Below, piece after piece: positions 7,969-14,125 of a stretch of 64,000 bases of DNA (the first letter of the stretch is position 1; each line of letters begins with the position of its first letter). The translations under genes were made by a program, and so were the position numbers. Under the pieces are notes generated by a model that worked only from the letters and a program-made list of their open reading frames with translations, was not told the origin of the DNA and did no database searches. Source of the DNA: Dyadobacter chenhuakuii. GTDB lineage: Bacteria > Bacteroidota > Bacteroidia > Cytophagales > Spirosomataceae. The DNA lies in the NCBI RefSeq assembly GCF_023821985.2, contig NZ_CP098805.1, positions 3,038,001-3,102,000 of the forward strand, read 5' to 3'.

Positions 7969-8271
7969 TCAGCTGGTCTGACCTTTGATTTGTGCCATCA
8001 GGCGATCTACGTCTTCAAGTAACTTTTCTGCTTTTTCGCGTGCATCATTCACAACACGCTCGCCCTCAGTCTTTGTGAAGTTATCAGGCTGGTCTTTTTT
8101 CTGAACCAGATCATCTATAACATCCTGTAATTTTTCTCTGTATTTAGACAATCTATATGTCAATTGCGTACGCAGAACCTCCCCTTTATCAGGTGCGTAG
8201 AGGATCCCGAGAGCAGCGCCAGTGACACAACCGGTTAAAAATGCGATTAAACTATTGCTCGTTTTACTCAT
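7969..8271 (-). CDS. YtxH domain-containing protein
   Basis: This 100-residue protein begins with a glycine/alanine-rich membrane-like segment (IAFLTGCVTGAALGILYAP) followed by DKGEVLRTQLTYRLSKY and a long charged helix, the typical YtxH layout. The family was first noted as a Bacillus general-stress protein, and its molecular role is unknown. It lies between nusB and the DUF1573 lipoprotein gene in the minus-strand run, with 9 bp to the latter. Confidence 0.82.
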   Translation of the reverse strand: MSKTSNSLIAFLTGCVTGAALGILYAPDKGEVLRTQLTYRLSKYREKLQDVIDDLVQKKDQPDNFTKTEGERVVNDAREKAEKLLEDVDRLMAQIKGQTS

Positions 8272-8307
8272 GACTTTTGGTTTTTAGCTGTAATTATTGT
8301 GCTCAGC

Positions 8308-9474
8308 CTATTTGTTATCTATCAGTCCGCGTCCGCTTTTTCTGATCACGCCTTCTTTGGCCAGTTTAACCGAAAGCACGTCCAGGACACCATTTACAAA
8401 CTTACCGCTTTTTGGCGTACTGTACCTTTTTGCAATTTCAATAAACTCGTTGATGGTTACTTTAACAGGAATTCCAGGGAAATGGATCAGCTCGGCAAGC
8501 GCCGTCTTCAGAATGATCAGATCAACCAATGCAATCCGGTCAAGTTCCCAGTTTTTCAGGTGCTCATCCAGATAAACATCATACTGGTCACTCTCCTCAA
8601 CAACAATCCTGCAAAGTTCCTCAACAAAAAACCGGTCTTCTTCCCAATCTTTTGTCAACGGAGAAATTTCAAATGTTGCGCTGTTATCTGCTGATCTTAA
8701 TGTTTTGATAGCAAGGCTCCTGATCAGTTCGCTATGGTCTACCCAATAGAGATCGCGCTGTTCCAGATATTCCAGGGGCACTTCATGCTTTAATATAACT
8801 TGCCGCAAAACGTGTTGCACAATGGCCTGATCTTCTTCCGGCGTATGCGATGCGTTTTTGCAATAAGCTGTGTATTCCTCGTCCTTACGCAGTGCTTCGC
8901 GATAGATTTTCCGGATCAGGTTCATTTCATTACTCCAATTGATCCCGTTCCTGATAATTTCTTCTTCAAGCGTCTTATCAGCAATCAAAACCTGGATAAC
9001 CCGGTTCGTATCGAGTCCGGCATCCTTTGGAAAAGGCGCCTCAGGATCATCGTATCTTCTTTCGCGGTCAATTTTAGCCTGATGCGAAAGCTCTATTAAC
9101 ATGGATAAAACACGGATGAAATCCACGTAAATGGATTCCGTTTCATTCAAAACCCGGCGAACCATTTTCTCCCCATCGGAAGTTGTTTGTCTGCTGTATG
9201 CCTCAAAAGCGCTCCGCGCCACTCTGATCACCTGCTCAGGAAGTTCTTCATCTTCCTTCGGCTTTCCGTGCTTGATAAATTCATCGAGGGTCATTCCGGC
9301 AAGCTTTCTCATTCCCGACAGTTTCGCCCGGTCCTGAAATTCCATGGAATTAAGATCCGGCTGAAAAGCCGCTTCAATGTGGTCTAAGGCCAGTAAACGA
9401 TTGGCATCTCTTGTAAGCTGACGGGCATAAAGCGCCTGAACCGCCTTAGTTCTTAATAATCTTCTATTCAGCAT
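8308..9474 (-). CDS. nusB: Transcription antitermination factor NusB (long Bacteroidota form)
   Basis: NusB binds boxA RNA with S10 (NusE) and supports antitermination on rRNA operons. The chosen start gives MLNRRLLRTKAVQALYA, the conserved NusB opening; a start four codons further upstream is possible but less likely. At 388 residues it is more than twice the length of E. coli NusB. The N-terminal half is an extension seen in Bacteroidota, and the canonical NusB helical bundle is the C-terminal part (LDRIALVDLIILKTALAELIHF, then VTINEFIEIAKRYS and FVNGVLD). It is the first gene of the run down to coaE. Confidence 0.92.
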   Translation of the reverse strand: MLNRRLLRTKAVQALYARQLTRDANRLLALDHIEAAFQPDLNSMEFQDRAKLSGMRKLAGMTLDEFIKHGKPKEDEELPEQVIRVARSAFEAYSRQTTSDGEKMVRRVLNETESIYVDFIRVLSMLIELSHQAKIDRERRYDDPEAPFPKDAGLDTNRVIQVLIADKTLEEEIIRNGINWSNEMNLIRKIYREALRKDEEYTAYCKNASHTPEEDQAIVQHVLRQVILKHEVPLEYLEQRDLYWVDHSELIRSLAIKTLRSADNSATFEISPLTKDWEEDRFFVEELCRIVVEESDQYDVYLDEHLKNWELDRIALVDLIILKTALAELIHFPGIPVKVTINEFIEIAKRYSTPKSGKFVNGVLDVLSVKLAKEGVIRKSGRGLIDNK

Positions 9475-9717
9475 AAGCCGGAACACTAATTGGATAAAAG
9501 GTACAGTAAATCAAAGAACGTATCTGTATTTGGCAGGGCCGTTTGAATACTTTCCCCTGCGTTTTTCGTTTAAAATTGACCGCAAAAATAGACTATTTTG
9601 TTTAGAATCGAAAAAATGAAATGCCGTCTTTTAAATTTGCAACGTTTTGAAACGATAGGATGTTGGTTAGTTATCGCCTGTCTGGCTTGGGAAAATCCGC
9701 AGTTAAAATAAGATATA

Positions 9718-11499
9718 GTGAAAGCATTAAAGTACCTCAACCAGTACTTATGGAAATACAAGTGGTATCTGATTCTTGGAACCATTTTTACAATTATTTC
9801 TAACCTTTTTGGAATAATCCCGGCCCAGCTTGTGCGTTACGCGCTGGATCTGGTGATTGAGACGCTGGACATTTATTATCTGTTCAACGGCGCCGCTTTG
9901 CAGACTGAGATGTATGACATTTTCGCGTTCAGCATCCTGCTATATGGCTTGTTAATCCTTGCTATGGCGCTTCTGAAAGGAATTTTCCTGTTCCTTGTCA
10001 GGCAGACGATCATCGTTATGTCTCGGCATATCGAGTTCGAGCTTAAAAATGACATTTACCAACATTACCAGACCTTACCAGCCAGTTTCTTCCGCCGTCA
10101 CAGCACAGGCGACCTGATGGCCCGGATTTCCGAGGATGTGAGCAATGTCCGGATGTATGTCGGTCCGGCATTAATGTATGGCATCAACCTGATCGTCCTG
10201 TTCTTTCTCGTCATTTCCTACATGCTCTCCGTGAGCACGAAGCTTACTTTATTTGTACTGCTGCCCCTTCCGGTGCTTTCGATCAGCGTTTACATTGTGA
10301 ACAGCATGATCATGAAACGCTCCCAGGAAATCCAGAAGCAGCTTTCCGGACTGTCCACTTACGTGCAGGAAGCTTTTTCAGGGATAAGGGTTATTAAATC
10401 CTTTGTTCAGGAGAAACATTCATATACGAATTTTGAAAGAGAGGCGGAAGATTTTAAAAAGAAATCATTGAGCCTGACCAAGGTCGACGCCTTCTTTTAT
10501 CCTGTAATTGTCTTGCTGATCGGGCTGAGTAACATTCTCGTCATTTTCGTCGGCGGGCAGGAAATCATCAATGGGAACCTTACGCCTGGGAACATTACGG
10601 AATTTATTTTATATGTTAATATGCTGACGTGGCCCGTGATGGCGCTCGGCTGGACAACGAGTCAGATCCAAAGGGCGGCATCTTCACAAACTCGGATCAA
10701 TGAGTTTTTAAATGAAAAAACAACATTGGTTTCGGTCAAAAATATCGAAAAACCACTCGAAGGCGCGATCACATTCAAACATGTAGGCTTCGTTTATCCT
10801 GATTCCGGTATAAAGGCGTTGCACGATTTTGATTTGGAGGTAAAACCGGGAGAAAGTGTAGCAATTCTAGGAACTACGGGTTCTGGAAAAAGCACGCTGG
10901 CCCATCTGCTGGGCCGTCTTTACGATCCGACAGAAGGTGAAATCCTGATTGACAACATTCCAATGAAGGACTACGATGTGCATGCTTATCGCCGGCAAAT
11001 TGGCTATGTGCCTCAGGATGTGTTCCTTTTCTCTGATTCGATTGAGAACAATGTTCGCTTCGGAACAACGGATATGCCGTTTGAACGGATTGAGCAAGCC
11101 ATTAAGGATGCCGACTTGTATAACAACATTAAAGAATTTCCGCAGGGTTATCAAACATTGCTAGGTGAACGCGGCATAACGCTTTCCGGAGGTCAAAAAC
11201 AGCGCCTATCCATTGCCAGAGCCATCGCACGTGACCCAAAAATCCTCGTTCTCGATGACTGCTTGTCCGCCGTCGATACCAACACGGAGAACATTATCCT
11301 TAACAATCTGAAACGCATCATGGATCAGCGCACCTCCGTGATCATCTCCCACCGCGTCTCCTCCGCCAAGCTCGCCGACCGCATAGTAGTGCTGGACGAA
11401 GGAAAAATTATAGAACAAGGAACCCACACCGAACTCATGGCCCTCAACAAGGCGTATAAAGAGCTGTATGAGAAGCAGTTAGTTGCGGAAGAAGCGTAA
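9718..11499 (+). CDS. ABC exporter half-transporter (MsbA/MdlB-like, permease fused to ATPase)
   Basis: The 593-residue protein has an N-terminal six-helix transmembrane domain (about residues 15-320) and a C-terminal ATPase. Walker A is GTTGSGKST with K391, the signature is LSGGQKQR, and the Walker B/D-loop reads LVLDDCLSAVD. An Asp stands where the catalytic Glu normally follows Walker B. That substitution is typical of the degenerate subunit of heterodimeric exporters, but no partner is encoded nearby. The substrate cannot be read from the sequence; lipids or drugs are usual for the family. The start is a GTG, as no ATG is available after the in-frame stop at 9709-9711. Confidence 0.92.
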   Translation: MKALKYLNQYLWKYKWYLILGTIFTIISNLFGIIPAQLVRYALDLVIETLDIYYLFNGAALQTEMYDIFAFSILLYGLLILAMALLKGIFLFLVRQTIIVMSRHIEFELKNDIYQHYQTLPASFFRRHSTGDLMARISEDVSNVRMYVGPALMYGINLIVLFFLVISYMLSVSTKLTLFVLLPLPVLSISVYIVNSMIMKRSQEIQKQLSGLSTYVQEAFSGIRVIKSFVQEKHSYTNFEREAEDFKKKSLSLTKVDAFFYPVIVLLIGLSNILVIFVGGQEIINGNLTPGNITEFILYVNMLTWPVMALGWTTSQIQRAASSQTRINEFLNEKTTLVSVKNIEKPLEGAITFKHVGFVYPDSGIKALHDFDLEVKPGESVAILGTTGSGKSTLAHLLGRLYDPTEGEILIDNIPMKDYDVHAYRRQIGYVPQDVFLFSDSIENNVRFGTTDMPFERIEQAIKDADLYNNIKEFPQGYQTLLGERGITLSGGQKQRLSIARAIARDPKILVLDDCLSAVDTNTENIILNNLKRIMDQRTSVIISHRVSSAKLADRIVVLDEGKIIEQGTHTELMALNKAYKELYEKQLVAEEA

Positions 11500-11564
11500 A
11501 TTTGGCCTCTGCGACAATAATTGCTGGATATTTGTATATTTATGGTGCTTTACTTGCAAGAATT

Positions 11565-11771
11565 ATGAGACAGACCATCACAGTTGACATAATTAATGAA
11601 AAAGCGCTCAATCTTTTAATGGATATGGAGCGCCTTGAACTGATCAGTTTAAGGAAGGAAGAGCGGAACGCGCCAGCAGATAGGTTGCAAATTGCTCAAT
11701 ATAAAGGAGGAATGTCAAAACAGTCTATCCAAGATGTTGACACTCATCTGGATGAACTTCGAGCAGGATAA
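11565..11771 (+). CDS. Antitoxin-like small protein upstream of a PIN remnant
   Basis: This is a 68-residue protein from the ATG at 11565 ([18 protein letters not shown]). A TTG-started extension from 11502 would add hydrophobic residues and is less plausible. The N-terminal beta-helix pattern and the acidic tail ending LDELRAG resemble the small antitoxins encoded just upstream of PIN-domain toxins in Bacteroidota. It stops exactly where the PIN remnant frame begins (11769-11773), which supports the pairing. It therefore looks like the surviving half of a VapBC-type module. Confidence 0.55.
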   Translation: MRQTITVDIINEKALNLLMDMERLELISLRKEERNAPADRLQIAQYKGGMSKQSIQDVDTHLDELRAG

Positions 11772-11929
11772 TAAAAGCAGCAGAAATTCGAAAACTGCAT
11801 AATCTTAAACTCCCGGATGCAATTATTGCTGCAACAGCAATGGTGTATAATCTTACGTTGGTGACACGAAACACCAAGGATTTTTCGAATATCAGCGGGT
11901 TAACATTGATAAATCCTTACGATCAATAA
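11771..11929 (+). pseudogene. C-terminal remnant of a PIN-domain (VapC-like) toxin
   Basis: Frame +2 encodes about 52 residues without a start codon: [16 protein letters not shown], then [10 protein letters not shown], then a terminal NPYDQ. The D-A-I-I-A-A-T-A block and the L-V-T-R-N-x-K-D-F block are the two C-terminal motifs of VapC-type PIN ribonucleases. The N-terminal 75 or so residues, including the first catalytic Asp, are missing. The frame joins the end of the antitoxin-like gene directly, suggesting an internal deletion that removed the start of the toxin. It should be non-functional. Confidence 0.75.
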
Positions 11930-11942
11930 ATCAAAAGCAACA

Positions 11943-12719
11943 TTACTTCGACACGACATCCTTTACCAGCTTCCGCATCTCTTCCTTCAATTCGCGCATT
12001 TCTGAATGTAAAGTCAGCAAACTCACTTGCTTGTTATCCGCTTCGAGGTCAAAAGTCAGTTTACTATTAACAATCCAGATTTCCTTGATCTCACTCCTAT
12101 CCAGTTTAATAGGGCTGTATTCCGGGTTTGAAGAAATTAGATTGATAAACGTTGACTGACTTTCCTGCTGTATTTTTTTCACTAAAATACTATCCACTGT
12201 CACAACAACGTAGATCTGCTTCGGATTCACGTCCTCCCAATCATCCAGCGCCTTCCCGACGATCCATTCGCCCGAATGCAGCACCGGCAACATACTATCT
12301 CCTTCCACCTGAAAACCTCGGAATGTAGCATTCCGGAATTCGGGCAGCGGGATAGAAAAGGCCGGCAATGTTTCAAACCATTGTGCATCCCCAATGTTGT
12401 TGGGATAACCGGCTGCCGCCTTGGCACTTACCAGTACGATGTTGTCTTTGCCAGCATTATCCACGGTCACAACCTTAGGACTCATCAGCAACTTGTCCGG
12501 CTGCAAATATTTCTGCTTGCTATCGCCGAAAAGCCACAGTGGGTTAATGCTATATTTTCGCAACAATTCCTTTACAACTTGCCCGGGAATCCGCGTCCGC
12601 CCACGCTCAATGTCAGCGGTCGTCGCGCTGATGCCCAGCTCGTCTGCAAAAGCAGACTGGGTCAAATTCAATTCTTCCCTTATTTGTTTAAAACGCTTGA
12701 ATTCCTCGTCGATCTGCAT
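11943..12719 (-). CDS. XRE-family repressor with S24 (LexA/CI-like) self-cleaving domain
   Basis: The 258-residue protein has an N-terminal HTH (about residues 10-50, LTQSAFADELGISATT) and a C-terminal S24 peptidase domain. The likely self-cleavage bond is A103-G104 in KAAAGYPNN. The catalytic Ser is S142 in EGDSMLP and the general base Lys is K181 in SILVKKI. The tail (about residues 232-258) is a predicted coiled coil. By analogy with LexA and phage CI, RecA filaments would trigger cleavage and derepression. It is divergent from the DinB-like/DnaE pair, and the 141-bp gap holds a GGA-N5-TCC array, so it probably represses those polymerases and itself. Confidence 0.88.
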   Translation of the reverse strand: MQIDEEFKRFKQIREELNLTQSAFADELGISATTADIERGRTRIPGQVVKELLRKYSINPLWLFGDSKQKYLQPDKLLMSPKVVTVDNAGKDNIVLVSAKAAAGYPNNIGDAQWFETLPAFSIPLPEFRNATFRGFQVEGDSMLPVLHSGEWIVGKALDDWEDVNPKQIYVVVTVDSILVKKIQQESQSTFINLISSNPEYSPIKLDRSEIKEIWIVNSKLTFDLEADNKQVSLLTLHSEMRELKEEMRKLVKDVVSK

Positions 12720-12764
12720 AGCCGAATGATCTGGTCAAAAAAATCTGTAACTCCTTATCACAAG

Positions 12765-12772
12765 CAAAGATA
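12765..12772 (-). promoter_or_regulatory. Candidate -7 element for the S24 repressor gene
   Basis: Read on the minus strand this is TATCTTTG, a perfect TAnnTTTG match, 46 nt ahead of the repressor start codon. The first GGA-N5-TCC site (12783-12793) lies just upstream on this strand, between the -7 and -33 positions, where a bound repressor would block RNA polymerase. No clear -33 TTG is seen. Confidence 0.45.
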
Positions 12773-12782
12773 CATATTTTTT

Positions 12783-12853
12783 GGAATATTTCCTTTTTAA
12801 TTTTGGATATGCTCCATATATTTGGAAATAATCCATATTTTTGTAAAAATTCC
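12783..12853. promoter_or_regulatory. Operator array: GGA-N5-TCC repeats between repressor and polymerase genes
   Basis: Three exact GGA-N5-TCC dyads occur at 12783-12793, 12805-12815 and 12824-12834, and a degenerate fourth (GTA-N5-TCC) at 12843-12853. Each is preceded by TTT or TTTT. Their centres (12788, 12810, 12829, 12848) are 22, 19 and 19 bp apart, about two helical turns, so they face the same side of the DNA. Two TAnnTTTG-like -7 elements for the plus strand (12817-12824 and 12836-12843) overlap the array. This is the layout expected for an operator shared by a divergent repressor and its target operon. Confidence 0.6.
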
Positions 12854-12860
12854 AAACGCA

Positions 12861-14090
12861 ATGGACCGTACGATACTACATCTGGATCTGGACACATTTT
12901 TTGTGTCGGTGGAGCGAAAGCACGACAGCCGTCTTAATAACCGCCCCGTACTCGTTGGCGGCACCGGGGACCGGGGTGTAGTAGCGGCATGCAGTTATGA
13001 AACCCGACCGTTTGGCGTGCATTCCGGCATGTCCATGAAGATGGCGCGTATGCTTTGCCCCGAAGCGACGATCATTCGCGGCGAAGCCGGGATTTATTCC
13101 AAGGAGTCGAAACTTGTGTCGGAGATCATTGCGGATACGGTGCCCGTTTTCGAAAAAGCCAGCATTGATGAATTTTATGCCGACCTGTCCGGGATGGACA
13201 AGTTTTTCGGCACTTATCAGCTTGCTACCAACCTGAGAGAGCGCATCAAACGTGAGAGCGGCCTTCCTATTTCCTGCGGCCTTTCGACCAGTAAAGTCGT
13301 GTCTAAGGTCGCGACCGGCGAGGCAAAACCGGACAATCACAAGAAGATCGAAGCAGGAACAGAAAAAAGCTTTCTGGCGCCCATGCACGTGCAAAAGATC
13401 CCGATGGTCGGGGACAAGACGAACAAGATCCTCTACGACATGGGTGTCAAATATGTGAAAACGATACAGGAAATGCCGGTGGAAATGATGGGCGAAATAT
13501 TGGGTAAAAACGGCATTCTGCTCTGGAACCGCGCAAATGGGCTCGACAACTCTCCTATCATTCCGTTTCATGAGCGCAAATCTATCTCGAATGAGCGGAC
13601 TTTCGGCAAAGACACCGGCGACGTGAAGCGAATGCGCGAAATGCTGCGTGCGATGGGTGAAAATCTGGCTTACCAGCTTCGGAATGGCAATAAACTCACT
13701 TCCTGCATTTCTGTTAAGATCCGGTATTCGGATTTTAATACGGTTTCCAAACAAGTGAAGATTCCTTACACATCTGCCGACCATACATTGATCCCTCAGA
13801 TTGAAAGGTTATTCGATTTGCTGCATAACCGTCGAATGATGGTGCGGCTTGTAGGAGTCAATTTCAGTGATCTTGTTTCCGGCAGTCATCAGATCAACAT
13901 GTTCGACGACTCTGAGGAGAAGTTAAATCTTTATCAGGCCATGGATTATATCCGAAACAGATACGGCACCGACAAGCGCGGAAACGCGATTCTAAGCTGG
14001 GGCACCACCATCGGCATCCCCAACATTTCCAGTATGGGAAACCCCTTCAACGGCGACCCACCCATCATCCCCGCACATCGGAATGCGTGA
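12861..14090 (+). CDS. Y-family DNA polymerase (DinB / Pol IV-like)
   Basis: This is a 409-residue translesion polymerase from the ATG at 12861 (MDRTILHLDLDTFF); a start further upstream would run through the operator array. Catalytic carboxylates are D9 in the first motif and D103-E104 in ASIDEFYADLSG. A beta-clamp-binding motif QINMF is at residues 344-348, followed by about 60 further residues. It should insert nucleotides opposite damaged bases with low fidelity. It is followed after 35 bp by a DnaE-type polymerase and is divergent from an S24 repressor, a set-up like the ImuA/B-DnaE2 mutasome cassettes of other phyla, with a DinB-like enzyme in place of ImuB. Confidence 0.93.
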   Translation: MDRTILHLDLDTFFVSVERKHDSRLNNRPVLVGGTGDRGVVAACSYETRPFGVHSGMSMKMARMLCPEATIIRGEAGIYSKESKLVSEIIADTVPVFEKASIDEFYADLSGMDKFFGTYQLATNLRERIKRESGLPISCGLSTSKVVSKVATGEAKPDNHKKIEAGTEKSFLAPMHVQKIPMVGDKTNKILYDMGVKYVKTIQEMPVEMMGEILGKNGILLWNRANGLDNSPIIPFHERKSISNERTFGKDTGDVKRMREMLRAMGENLAYQLRNGNKLTSCISVKIRYSDFNTVSKQVKIPYTSADHTLIPQIERLFDLLHNRRMMVRLVGVNFSDLVSGSHQINMFDDSEEKLNLYQAMDYIRNRYGTDKRGNAILSWGTTIGIPNISSMGNPFNGDPPIIPAHRNA

Positions 14091-14125
14091 ATTTACTCGA
14101 CGAATAAGTTTATTTCCAAAATACC

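Noticed and set aside
12876-13784. Long open frame of about 300 codons opposite the DinB-like polymerase gene
   Set aside because: It is a shadow of the polymerase gene: composition is unnatural for a protein (rich in His, Arg, Phe) and no family motif is visible. Similar shadows occur opposite glyS (23515-24417) and recG (42459-43421).
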